Source: Plectrocnemia conspersa | Lineage: Eukaryota; Arthropoda; Insecta; Trichoptera; Polycentropodidae | Length of the DNA stretch: 64,000 bases | NCBI GenBank assembly: GCA_009617715.1 | Contig: VTFK01000205.1 | Span: 62,001-126,000, forward strand | Reading direction: 5' to 3' | Part shown: piece by piece, positions 50,910 through 63,020 of the stretch | Layout of the letters: each line of letters opens with the position of its first letter | How positions within the stretch are numbered: the first letter of the stretch is position 1 | Notes under the pieces: generated by a model | The model's input: the letters and a program-made list of their open reading frames with translations, nothing else | The model's database searches: none | Told to the model about the DNA's origin: nothing | Made by a program: the position numbers and the translations under genes

Positions 50910-53010
50910 TAACAAGCACGTAAATAACATAACTAAAACCCTAGAGAGTGTCGTATATTTTAAAATGTAATAATTGAACGTTATAAAAATTAAAATTAAA
51001 ATTAAAATAACAACCTTGTACATAGAATTTAGTAATAATTTTACATATATTTTGGACCATATAATAATCACTTTTAATTATATGTTTATTATTATTATTT
51101 TATTATTTTATATCGGATATATTACCAGACTAAGAAATATGAGAATTAATAATATTTTAGCAATAACACAGAAGCAGACTTCCATGTATTTGTTTTCAAA
51201 TCCAGATGAAGCCTGTCAGTTCTATAGTATAGCCACGCATTCACGTTATGGTAATACTTTGACACGACGCAATACTTCTGTTCAGTTTTGGTATTTTTCT
51301 CACACGTCATCTTAACGATGTACCATATGTCCAGATATTAAAAATTCTGAGTGTCAGCACAATTTTACGAAAATTGTTATGCTGAGATCTTCTCTGTATT
51401 GCCATACAGTAGGACTTCTCAAATAAATAATTAATAATCTGATATATAGTCTCATCAAATTATATTAGCCACATCTTATATCACTTGTTGACTCTGTCAA
51501 TAGATAGATTAATATTTTTTTCTGGTTAAGAGGACAGTCGTATCCGTATATCGCAGAATATCGGTCCCAGCACACTAACTTTATATCTTTATTATGGATG
51601 TAAATATGTATTTTTGCTTTACTCTATAGAATGTTTCTCTAGTACATAATACTTTAAACAACAAGCAATATGATTAAAGTGGAAGTTTTTTTATTTTTAA
51701 TACGAGCTATATGTCCCACCATTTATCAAAAAATTTAGCAACGTCCAAAAATAGTGCTAAGTACATATTTTTTTTCTCAAATGTTTTATCAGTAACATTT
51801 GCCATGCGATAAACTTTTGATTTTTCATGTTTTAAGACGCATAAGAAGTAGTTTATCAAATATCTTAGAAAAAACTAATGGAATGAAATGAGTGTTTTCT
51901 TAGTTTGAATAATAAACTTACTTTTTAATCCTTCGTTTTTTAGACATACTTCTGCTCAGAAGCAGTATTTAACAGATTTGCAATAGTTTCCCAAGGAGGT
52001 TTAGACCACCAGTCAGTGATGTGGGTGGTTTTAACCACCTGCGTCATTATTTACAATTTAGAGGTCATCATAACTACCACTTGAACAACAAAAATATAAA
52101 TCAATTTGTTTTGATAATTCACATCACACATCACACATCTCGATACCACAAATGGAGACCGTAAAAAATTGGAAATATTGCACGGACCACCTAATATAAC
52201 AATCCGTCGTTTTCACCAGAGTAAAAACTACCCTTTTGTATGATACAAAGCGTGCTAGACAACACATTTGATCCTACATATGTATATTACGTCACGTCCC
52301 TTTGCCCTTAAAAACATTTTTTGTCATGGAAGTAGTTAAAATATGTTCTTCAAATGGTTTGCATGAAAGTCTTTATTTTAATCGTTTGTTTTTTTCCTTG
52401 TGTACTTCATTCTATAAGCTATATTCTTGTAGTACTGGTCTTGCTATTTTTTAAGCGGATCTTCACTAAGAGTATTCTATAATTTTATTTGCATAAATTG
52501 ATTTATGTATTTTTTTTTGGCACATTTTATCTCGAGCTAATAGTTAATTTATTTATTACTCATAACAGTAGCAATTTTGCATTATTTCTATTAATTTTTC
52601 TGCATCAACATCAACTACCACATTATTATTATCAGTTAACGGGATTTCAGCGAATAGCTAGTCACCGGGTTAACGATTAGATGTAGATTTTTACGCGGCA
52701 GAAAATTTATTTAGCGTTTAAATATTTACGTACTTAAAATGATTATGATTTAGTGCTTCAATCGTGATTAAAAAAACAAGTATCTATCTCGACTTTTGCA
52801 GTATCGCCAGAGTACCGCGTAACTCCAGTGTTGCCAACAACAATCAGTCCCTAAATGTTTTTTGTTGGTGTCAAGAGAAATTTAAAACTTTTTTGCTTAA
52901 GATTGCTACAAGCTGCTGACATATAATTTGTACAAAAGTGACAATTAAAAAATATATTATTTTGCTTTGAATTGATTTGTAGTAATATTTATTTATTTTT
53001 ACTAAATTAA
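50910..53010. other. Spacer, no gene recognised
   Basis: A mixed stretch at 51160-51600 and a less AT-rich stretch at 51940-52060 hold no known domain. Near 51999-52042 there is an imperfect hairpin (aggtttagaccacc against ggtggttttaaccacct). The rest is AT-rich. Confidence 0.5.
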
Positions 53011-53015
53011 AACCA

Positions 53016-53302
53016 TCGTCACCTAACAGGTTATCTGATGCTCGAAAACAATAATTGTATTATTTTAATACACAAAAAAAAATATACATAATTAAAATAA
53101 TAAAAAACCATAAAATACCAAAATTAAATGATACAAACTGTACCAGCTCCTCGTAGATAACATTAAACAGATCAATGTGTAATGTCAGCATATAAAGAAG
53201 CCGGATGACCACATCCATAAGCGAGTCGGCGAGTGCGGACGCCCTAGTCCCAACGGCCATCAAAAGAGGACGCGATCGTGATTCTCGAAGACGTCTAGAA
53301 CC
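53016..53302. repeat. Interspersed repeat, copy 2
   Basis: Matches 16437-16688 over the whole length and adds an end block (atcgtcacctaacaggttat) that recurs at 60213. The shared middle reads ccagctcctcgtag and the shared end tctcgaagacgt. Confidence 0.7.
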
Positions 53303-53309
53303 CAAAACT

Positions 53310-54890
53310 GAAATTCCTCGAGAGGAGCAAAATTTTCGACAGTGCCCTTCAGTAATTTGATGAAATCGTTAGCAACATACAACTTTCTGCAAAAAATATA
53401 TAAAATATATATTTTTGGCTATTTTTTAAATGCAAAACTATTTATATATTTCCAAATATGTAAAGCATTTTGCTTGCAGATTATGGAATGGGTTTACGAT
53501 TTTTTATATGTATGTAATGTTATGAGAGATGTTTTTGAGATTCCATGCCACTGGAATACCGAAACAAATAGTTTTGATACAAATACTTTTAATAATAAAT
53601 GTGTGTTTTATATTCTACTTAGCAAAAATAATTTTAAATTTTTCCTGTGATCTTATTTTATCTTTATAATTTATTCTTATGAACTATAAAATGGTAATAA
53701 ACCAAGAAATTGTATTTTATTGGTATATATGATATATATGTTCCTGTATTTTTAATTTTATAATAAACGTTTTTATATATATATTAATAAAAATATAAGG
53801 AACAGGAAATAATTTTGACTTGAAATTACACAAATGAAAATATTATTATTTAATGGAAATTTCATTACAAACCCAATATAGGGGATAATTGAACTTGTTT
53901 TCAAGAAAAAGGAAAGCAATTAGGATTTAATAGTCATATCGTATTACACAAAGGCATCAACGTAGGAAATGATAAGCTTTGAGATGAAGAAACACTTAGG
54001 GATGAGAAGCTTAGCAACAAAAAAAATCTTTATAAACCTGCTATATTTAAAAAATAAAATTATGTGACATTGCTATAGATACATTTAACCACAGCGTATA
54101 AATATAAGTAATGTATAATAATTACATATTTTCTACTTTATAGAGTAATATAACAAATTGCTTTTATATTGATTCATATCACCCTATTATAAAAAAAGAA
54201 TTACTAATACATTATGTGAGCAAAATTAAAAATATATAATTACAGTTTAATTGCGAATTATTTTAGCAATTAATAAAATAAACTTTTCAATATAAATTAG
54301 GTTTCTAATTAAATTAAACATTTTTTTATACAGTGTAAATAATCACTTTTGCATTTTAACGACTCATACTTATGGGCATTCAAGTACACACCCTCTAATA
54401 TTTTTATATTGTCAGCTGTAGTTAAATACTATGCAGACAAGCAATTAAATTAAATTATCTAGCAAAGTGTATGTTCTACATTGATAGTTTTCTCTTAGGT
54501 GAATTTATTTACATATGCATGCTAAGAATATATTTAACTAGAAAATTACACATAAACAAGATTAAACAATTTTAGTTTGACTTTAAACAGAAATGTTTAC
54601 ATATGTCAAACAAAAATTCGCTATTAAATTAAATAAAAAAAAAACAGTTTGTGGATTTATAAATAAATCAAGAGAATCAACGGTAAAAAGTTTTCTCTAC
54701 AAATTTTTGTAGCATTCACATTTAAGAATATTCTAAGTGCTTTTTTCAATCCATTTTTATACACCTAAATAATGATATAAATGAGTGCTTTGTATGGTGT
54801 CGAATGAGACGCAATTCGAGTCTTTTAGTTTTATATTTATTGTTATATTAAGTTTCAAGAGAAAATTTAAATATAAACAAAAATATTAGT
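53310..54890. other. AT-rich spacer, nothing recognised
   Basis: An open frame at 53342-53650 has no motif and the local base composition of non-coding DNA. Nothing else was seen. Confidence 0.5.
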
Positions 54891-55090
54891 TATAGCGCAG
54901 GCCTTGTGATGCGATATTACTGGGGGCACTCGACTGCCATCGATCTTCTGGAAGACGTATGCGCAGTTGAACAGGTCCTCTCTTTTTTGTCATTTTTTAG
55001 GGAGAGACGATCGACTAAGGGCGGAGCCCCTGTCATAGGGCCTTTGTGGCTCTTTATATTTTTACGTCCGTCCTCGGTAGATGCAAAACT
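54890..55090. other. GC-richer island of unknown origin
   Basis: About 200 bases (gcaggccttgtgatgcgat ... gcggagcccctgtcatag) stand out by base composition from the AT-rich DNA on both sides. Both strands are partly open, but no domain was recognised. It is probably a remnant of an insertion. Confidence 0.5.
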
Positions 55091-55390
55091 TAAGCATATT
55101 AATTGATGACTTTTCTTACTTGTTCACCATGACATTTAAATTCCGTAAATGTATGTCCATGTGGCACATGTTGTCCCCCATAATCAGCAATTATGTTTCT
55201 GATAAAATGTATAAATACGTTATACTAATATTTCATTTATCTTAAAATCGCTCAGCACCGCGAAAAACATTAATAGTTTAATTTGATTTTTTTAATTATA
55301 AAATGTATAACCTTTATAATAAAAGGTGTTTTTTTTACAATAATAAGATATTATATTTTTCTTATGTATTAATATACATAGTAGAGTAGT

Positions 55391-57777
55391 TTATTCTTCA
55401 TCTGCCAATTTATTAAAGATAGGCCTTCTTGTTGTACGGCTGTTTGAAAGACTTCGTTCGCAAACAAACATTGCTTTTGTCTCGCAATTGCCATCATTTA
55501 GACCTCCATTTCTGTACATGGCCCCACAGTGCTCTTGTCCATCTCGGTTATCTGGTTGTGTGGCTGCCCAAGTAGTGTACCCAGACTCAGAGAGCGGTTT
55601 TCCTAAAATAAAAAAATATCATTCAAAAGAAGCTCGCTAAATCTGTCAATCAAATATTTTGAAACATACCATCGATGGTTACATAAGATCCATGATTAAC
55701 CAGATCGTTGAAGCCTAAGTGGATGTAATATTTTTCGAAAGTTCCTTTTAATTCCAGCTCTGGAAAATTTCCGAATTCGCCTATTAAATACCTGGCTTCG
55801 GCTTGACTGTTGATTATCGCCAAGTATGACTCTTCGGCTTTGCATATTTTGAAAGCTTCTCGCCAATTCATCGGAATCGAATGAAATTTGTAGCAGCGAT
55901 CTAAATGCTCGACGAACGAGTAATCTGAAAAAACAGTTTTGGTCAATTATTTATTGGGTGACCTTCTTATCAATTAATAAAACCAAAAAGATTTTTGGGT
56001 TAAATGTCACAATATATACTGCTTTGGCAATTTAATACCGCAAAAAATAAAAAAAATATAATGTATTTTATTAGTTTTTTTTATTAAATATTTTATAAGC
56101 GTGATTTCTTTATATATGTTTTTTTTAGTTTTAACTGTTTTTCCATAGTAACGCAATTTATCGTGCTATTAAAGTAAATGTGCTATTTTTATTTTCAAAA
56201 TATTTTTTATCAACAAATACGCAAATGTATTATCATAACTAGACGTTAATAGGCAAAGTGATTAAGATTGTGGTCGGTAATCTACGGTCCGCAATCGCAA
56301 TGTAAAATATTATATAAGCTCTCCCAATTTTTGTAAAAGAAAATTACATTATTAACATATTCCAAATATATTTTAAGATTTTATAATATTTGTTACCGTT
56401 AAAAAAATAATCATAAAATACTAAAATGATTTTATTGTAACATTTAGAGGTCGTAAATGAGTTCAATTGACCACAAACCACTATTAATTGACCACAAAAA
56501 CATGTAATGATTAGCTAAAATTTTAATTACCTTATCACTATGTATAATTTATAAAATATTGTATGAATTGTTTAGTGGTAAACGGTAATACAAAAATGAT
56601 AAAGAATATGAAGCTTAGCCAAAAAGTAATATGAGGTAATGAAAAAAAATATATATTTTTTACCTTGATCGTATGTTTCGCAATCAGGATTCTGCGTTAT
56701 TCCTTGTGCATTCTTCTTACATACAAAGAATCTTCTTTCATTACAATTTCTGTCATCGTTAACTCCTTCCCGGTTTACGGTAATACAATGTTCATTGTCA
56801 TTATCATTGCTTGGTTGATCTTCACCCCAATTTATATAAATTTCTTCTACAGGTACACCTGTAATAACAAAATAAATATTACTTAAAGTTTAGAAAAAAA
56901 TATAAATTTAAATGAATAAATTATTTACCATCTAGTGCTACAAAATCTCCCTCAGAGAATATATCGTGTCCTGCTACCCAAAATATATTCATATTTGCAC
57001 GCGACGCAACATTGATAACTTCAGACCACTCTTCAGCTGAACTTGGTAACAACAATTCGCTACTTTCGGCTTTGCATGATGCCACCGCAGAAGAAAAGTT
57101 TTGCCTCACTGTGTGCGCTTTGTAAAAAGCGTTTTGTTGAATGCTGAATGCATAATCTCTCCTAAAGAATTCTATAAAAAAATTAATTAGATCAAAATAT
57201 ATTGTTGCAATTATTTTTATATATTTTAATTTAAAAATATAAAGTATTAACTTAGTAGATATATCAATGTTTTTTTTAACATTGTATCGTCAACTTTAAT
57301 TTGATTAATTTGCACTTTTTAATATATTCATTTAAACATATTATCAACTTATTAAATAGTTAGCTAGATTAATTTATGAGGGAGTGGCAATAATCTTAAA
57401 TGCAATTGGAGATAGTGGAAAATTCTAAATTTGACAAAATCAATTATTGATTTTAAATATGCATACGACTCGATAAATCAAAGTAGATGCTTATATATTT
57501 TTTATTGGTAAATACATTTATAAAAGCGATAACATATTAAATAAATATATACGTGAAATATAATTGTTAAATTTGTAATAACATTTGTTAAGTGTAAAAT
57601 GATCCAAAAGTGTAATTATTAATTATTCTGTACTATTTAAAATTATACGCTAAAGCTTACAGCGGCAGCTTAAGAACAATAAAATATTAAGCATTTATTG
57701 CAATTTATATACTTACGTTGACTAGAACTGTACGATATTATTCCAAGGAAAAATAAAAATAAAAGTTTGGCCATCAT
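55391..57777 (-). CDS. Secreted dual-CTLD lectin with QPS/QPD sites (lectin K)
   Basis: Exons 57777-57717, 57171-56929, 56858-56664, 55924-55670, 55602-55391 (TAA); GT-AG, phase 1; 966 bases, 321 residues. Two ATGs in a row; signal peptide MMAKLLFLFFLGIISYSSS. CTLD1 (about 21-155): FYKAHTVRQNFSSAVASC, FWVAGHDIFSEG, then DQPS where the neighbours have GEPN, with NDDRNC; the sugar choice is unclear. CTLD2 (about 167-300): LDRCYKFHSIPMNW, IHLGFNDLV, QPDN and LNDGNC, galactose-type. Tail end KLADEE, a variant of the LPDE ending. Intron 1 is 545 bases, while it is about 60 in H, I and J. Confidence 0.9.
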
Positions 57778-57819
57778 TGACGGTGCTGCGATACCACCAC
57801 GCTTTGAAGACTAAAGAGA

Positions 57820-57824
57820 ACTGA
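57820..57824 (-). promoter_or_regulatory. Initiator-like TCAGT of lectin K
   Basis: CTTCAGTTCTC on the minus strand, 43 bases before the ATG and about 46 bases downstream of the shared promoter motif. The same CTTCAGT word lies before lectin I. Confidence 0.4.
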
Positions 57825-57869
57825 AGTAATATTTTATCGAAATGTATATATATTATTGAATTTCAAGCC

Positions 57870-57881
57870 AAAACTGGTTTT
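57870..57881. promoter_or_regulatory. Shared 12-base promoter motif, lectin K
   Basis: AAAACTGGTTTT, 93 bases before the first ATG. It is the fourth copy in the H-I-J-K series. Confidence 0.6.
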
Positions 57882-58359
57882 TCACTGATACGCTGCGGTC
57901 AAGAGTACATATATACATACATGGTGTTTCCCACTTTGACAGCGAACTCTGGCAAACTTTTAATTTTCTGAGAATCGTGTTTTATAATTGCTTGGGTAAA
58001 CCATCTGTGTGAGCTTTTACTCATTTTGTACTATGGTTTTTTTCTTTGCATATTTCCATCTAAATAATTTATAATATTCGAAAGCCTGTCGTTTAAAAAT
58101 ATTTTAAAATATACTCTATGTTACAAATTATTTGCAGCGCTTACTTTAAGTAAATACCATCTTTCTGGTATCAGAAAAATTGCTTTCTTAAAAAGCTTAT
58201 CAGCTCTAAATGTATTTAAGAACTTGTAACTGCGGTAATATAGCAATGGCATTAAACATTTTTATTTATAATGATAATTTTTTTATCACGAGTATAGTAA
58301 GATTTTGTGAAACTTCGTAACAACCAAAGAATTTTGAACTTTGATAAAAGGTTTGCTGT

Positions 58360-58720
58360 TGGCATAGTGGAACACAATGTCTTTTATTTATATTGACCAA
58401 CTAAAGTGGAATCGATTGTCAGTACAACACAATTCTAGAAAACATGAAATTCTTTATGGGAAATCCAGACATAGCTATCGTCTGTACTGGCTCACCTTGC
58501 TGTGACCATGATCTTTTTCGTTCGACGTAGTTGTATTGAATTTCCAGTGATGATTTATTTGAGCAAAAATTCGAAAAGAAATCGCAGGCGTAATTTTGAT
58601 CGCCAAATTAGTGTGACACCTAAATACTCGCGTATTTCCCTACTTAAGCTTTAGTAAATGTCTCGATAGAAGTAGTAGTAATATTTAGTGTTAGAGCAAT
58701 CCAACGTATCACTGTCTTAT
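58360..58720 (-). mobile_element. Decayed mariner transposase, copy 2
   Basis: On the minus strand, RKRSWSQQGEPVQTI-like text is readable across frames at about 58530-58470 (shared word atcatggtcacagc with the copy at 35320), and gttccactatgccaacagc at about 58390-58370 is the FHHDNA region. Stops and shifts are throughout. It is less certain than copy 1 because the pieces between are hard to align. Confidence 0.55.
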
Positions 58721-58869
58721 ATGTGGGGATAGGTTCAAAAAGTCTCATTTTTACATAAGTTTGTGATAGTAAGTAATGGAATATCACAATTTAGTGAAAA
58801 TGTGTGAAATTGATAACAGCACGAAAGAACAATGTTCTGCCAACAAGCGGAAAAAACTGTATGAATGTA

Positions 58870-60200
58870 TTTTGCTATTATTTCAATATATATGTACATA
58901 CGTATTTAAAGAGATGAAATGCATCTATTAAATTTCAGTTAACAAATCGTTAACCAGCACACCAAACGTACAAAAAAAGTAGCATTTTACTACCCCTTAA
59001 GAAATATTCTCTCATATCTTCAGCAAACTTTTAGCCAAGTTTTTTTAAGATTTTGTCTCCTTATTGAGTACACGGGCATTTTGTTCTGAATTATGAAAAT
59101 TAAAAACTTTTCCAGGATAGGTCAAGTATTTGCTTTTATTATTTTTCCCTATATTATGAAATATTTTATTAACGGATTTTCTTAGTAGGTATACAAGTGC
59201 ATACACCTAAACCTAAGGCTGTCTACTTTTATTTTTCTATTTAAATTTTGCAAATAAATATTGGTATAATCCACGTCACTTGTGTCGTATCACGTACTTT
59301 TGTAGTATCACTCGATATTCACCAAGGCTAGTTATTTTTATCTTTAACCTAATTTATTGCACCCACTTTTTTCTTAAATGTATAAACTGATTATTAGATT
59401 GTAAAAAGCGTTTTGTCGATAACCTAATTTACCACTACACAATTATATGATGTTTTTCTTAAACTAAATTATAAACCATTTATCTATATAATTTTATAAA
59501 TATATTTACAACGAAAGCTAATGATTAATTGACTAGGTAACCAATTAAAACAATGTAAACATACAACTAAATGAAGGATAAAGTTCTGAGAAATTCAACA
59601 AAGGATTACGGATCTTAAATTATTTATGATTTTAAGAAGTGATACGTTTTTTTTTTGTATGTATGTAGATATATATATGTATGTACATAATTTTATTATA
59701 TATTTATTTATACAAACATTTCTGTATAATAATAATGTAATCTTAATTAACACATTAATTTTTTTATATAGTCTAAAATATTTATTTGTAATATCTTATG
59801 CATAAATATTATGAGATAAACACAATTTTCTGTTTTATTATTCTAATAACTTATAATGGAAAATTATTATTTCATACCTAAATGTAATATAACAAATATA
59901 TTATCAGTGTATGTTTTTATAGACATGGTTTTTCTATCCTTTTTCACCATTGTTCATAATGTAATATATACGATTTCAAAAATGTGATAATAACACTTGC
60001 TAATTCTTTACGTGATATGAAGCGTTTCGAATATTAAAGGTCATATTAATAAAAATATATTTCAATAATAAATTATAACTAATCTCATGGATCACAATCC
60101 GTTAATATCATAAGTGAAAAGTGAAGGTATGAGAGAAACTGCGTTGTGTGTAAAGATTTAATTTTAAGTTAATCAAAACTATTTATTAATATGTATAATA
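58870..60200. other. AT-rich spacer, nothing recognised
   Basis: No exon or transposon domain seen. There are short tandem words at 59655-59690 (gtatgtatgtagatatata). Confidence 0.5.
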
Positions 60201-60212
60201 AAATAAAACAAT

Positions 60213-60332
60213 CGTGACATAACAGGTTACCTTCAATGCATCACGATGGTCAAACTTAATGTATTGAATATAAGAAGACAAAAAAATATATAATCAAGTG
60301 AAAGGATATGCAGTGCCAGCGTATTAAGGATC
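60213..60332. repeat. Interspersed repeat, copy 3 (partial)
   Basis: atcgtgacataacaggttac at one end matches 53016, and gccagcgtattaaggatc at the other matches 16568. The middle is diverged or deleted. Confidence 0.55.
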
Positions 60333-61354
60333 ATAGGGTCATAGGGTCTAAGTTAAAGTAAAATAAAATATTATTTTGACAATCAGCCGCAATAGCTTAC
60401 AACACAAATAATCTAATTAGATCATATGAGCAACCGTTTAACAAACTTTTTCTATATAAGTATTGACGACGCCGACGTTTACAAGTTAATTTTCAAAATG
60501 TTATTGCAATAATATTTATTATTTTATAAGCCCTTAGGGATTTACTTCGAAATTAATTTTACTGTATTGTTTTTATATGAAAAAAAAATGTTTGCTCATA
60601 GCAATTTCAACTCCTCATATGAGTATTATATTTATATTTGAACGCTTAATTTGAAAATATTGGTTTAAGATATACGGAATATTAATATTAATATAACGGG
60701 CTAAATTGCGAGAACACGAAGAGTGTAACCATATTATTCTAGTCTTAAATTCACCTCAGCAACTTCAGCTTCCTTTGGTTAAGTTAAGAAAATATTTTAT
60801 TTTATACCAGTTTTAAGGCTGTTGAACTTTGCGTATACATGAATATATACATATTATAATACATACTCCTAGCATGTTAGTTCACATTTAATGTATATAA
60901 AATAATGATAAATAATATTTAAATAATATATTCTTATCCTTTATATACCCTAACAATAAATTCAACGTAGAAAGCTATTTATATTTCCTAAGAAATTAAA
61001 TTAACATTGGTGTTTCAGTCACCATTCTTAGTAAATGAGGAAAATTAATTAAATTGTAATGGTAATATTACGCACAGTTTTACCTAATATATTTCAGCAT
61101 TATTCAATACTAAACATTATTATAAAATTATTTAGCATGATCCATATATATGAAAATAGAAAAAAATAGAAATATATTAAATAAAATATTATCAATGAGG
61201 TCATTTATCTGCCCACATTTGCCAATATTTTTAACGTCAGGATTATACGTTGAAAGAAATAATCGTAAACATTGGTCAATATGTTCTTTCAAATAACCAA
61301 CATGAAAAAATTGAACCTACTATAAAAATGCAATTAAACAAATCTCTACCATAT

Positions 61355-61626
61355 TGATATTTTAGTCACACGGTTTATAGAAAAAAAAAACACATAAAAA
61401 TCCTTCATTATTAAACTTTATAGCAGCCTTACTTTTTCATAGAGCAGACAAATTTTCTGATTGTAAACATAAAACTAATGAATTTAAGACAATTTTCAAA
61501 GCACAAAATAAAATAAGAAGCATTTTACTGAATGGAAAAGACAAAATTAATAACGTATCAGAAGGAGTATACCAAATTTATCATAACGATTGTGACAAAA
61601 TTAACATTGCTCAGAAAAATATTTGA
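61355..61626 (+). mobile_element. Penelope-like retroelement relic with GIY-YIG motif
   Basis: One frame from about 61420 to the stop at 61626 reads ALLFHRADKFSDCKHKTNEF and then EGVYQIYHNDCDKINIAQ. The second piece is the start of a GIY-YIG endonuclease of the type fused to Penelope-like reverse transcriptases (G-V-Y-x-I-x-C-x-x-C-x-x-x-Y-I-G-Q), with the second half mutated (INIAQ for YIGQ). Before it, TVYRKKTH in a shifted frame matches the expected YRKPTHT block. Only this C-terminal part is left. Confidence 0.65.
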
Positions 61627-61910
61627 TACACTTTTAAGCAAAATAAATATAAATAAAAATAAAAATAATACTTAATAAAAAAGACGATGCGAAAGCAATT
61701 TCGTATGCATGGTTACCAGTTTAAAGCAAACTAAATTAAATTTGAACAAAATTCATACAAATATTCATTCAAACAAACAAATTCGAAAATGCATTCACTT
61801 GTTGTTCCCTTAGTAACAAACAAATGTAAAAATAATAAAACACAAGATTGAGTCAATGACGGTGCCAAGGTTTGCTGCGGTGCTGAGATAGGGTCAAAAT
61901 TACGCCCAAG

Positions 61911-62003
61911 ATGATGGACCCCAGCATCGGTGATCTAAACGTCGGCAAACGAGAAGCGAGTAAGAAAAGGCGCGACACAAAAGCCCACACATCTCATAAA
62001 GTA
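61911..62003 (+). CDS. Possible first coding exon of an unidentified gene
   Basis: A stretch richer in G and C than its surroundings begins near 61855. From ATGATG it encodes about 30 residues (MMDPSIGDLNVGKREASKKR, then a basic, polar stretch) and meets a strong donor (AAA|GTAAGT) at about 62000. The frame stays open a while past the donor, into AT-rich DNA. No family was recognised and no second exon was found in the remaining 2 kb. It could be the 5' exon of a gene reaching beyond the window, or transposon debris. Confidence 0.3.
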
Positions 62004-62772
62004 AGTGACTTGTACAATAAATCCGGTAAAACCTTAAATAAAAATATAAAACCGCTCGTTAATTTAAAATATTCATCATCTTGTTTCTCTGTGCATAGTT
62101 ATTACTTTAAAGAGCTCTATTTTTACTAAATTATCTTTTATTACCGGTGCAGTTTCAATCGCGTCAGTTTAATTATCAAACTGTAAGGAAAATGCTACGT
62201 ACATATTGATGTCCTCTTTTAGTTGACATATTATTTCTTTATCTATTTTTTTTAATTCATCTCGTGACTGTAACTTTCTAAAGTTGTATATCTTTAATTT
62301 GTTCTAAAACATTATTTTTTTTAATAATGTTTTATGGTCAAAAACGATTCTTAAATAATTTTCCATTGACAAATACATTTTTTGTTATTGGTTATTATTT
62401 AACACACTCTCAAAAGTGCAATGGTTATTCTAAGCTTTTTTAAACATGTATAGCTGCAATGGTGAATATACTTTTAAATCATTATTTTTGCTTTACGGAT
62501 TTTAATATTTCTTGGATATTCTGTTTCGTATTTGGATTGTATTGTCTAAAAATCTCGTTCGAGATTTCCTTTATTCGCAATCGCCACAGTTGAATTTTAT
62601 ATTTAGCAATGGTATTTATTCTAAGTAATATTAAAAAAATATTCATGTTTCCATTATTCGTAGTTATTTTTTTTTGTTCAACTCATGTCTAAGGGAAAAA
62701 TATTTTTTAAATTTAGTATTTACAATTCCTTGTTATATATTGAGTTCATAAATAATTAGTGAGGGCTCTTAA

Positions 62773-62978
62773 CCCTTTTACCGGGGCCGTATAGTTATAT
62801 AATAAACGTTTGTGCGCGGCTCTTTCACATTAAAAAATTAAAATTTAGTTTTTTTCTTAACATAAACACATTGTTTTACTATATAAAAAAATACACATGT
62901 CAATTAACATCTGAATTATTTTTTATAATAATAAAAAAAAATGCCTGCCATGGCATCCATATATCCGCGGTAAAACTG
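62773..62978. mobile_element. TTAA-type MITE
   Basis: Left flank TTAA (62769-62772), then CCCTTTTACCGGGGCCGTAT; the reverse complement of the right end reads CAGTTTTACCGCGGATAT. The ends resemble those of the element nested in the LINE at 37144. The right flank is TTTA, one change from TTAA. No coding frame. Confidence 0.6.
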
Positions 62979-62986
62979 TTTATAGA

Positions 62987-63020
62987 AAAAACATGACAAA
63001 TAATTTTTTGTCATGTTTTT
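62987..63020. other. Perfect 14-base inverted repeat
   Basis: AAAAACATGACAAA, loop taattt, TTTGTCATGTTTTT. It is just to the right of the TTAA-type MITE and may be part of another small insertion. No function is implied. Confidence 0.7.

Noticed and set aside
50974..51315. 113-residue open frame on the + strand
   Set aside because: Low-complexity start (repeated I/K), no domain, no splice context and AT-driven composition.
53342..53650. 102-residue open frame on the + strand
   Set aside because: No motif, and composition like the surrounding non-coding DNA.
62987..63020. Inverted repeat followed by T residues as a transcription terminator
   Set aside because: This is eukaryotic DNA; such a terminator has no meaning for polymerase II genes here.
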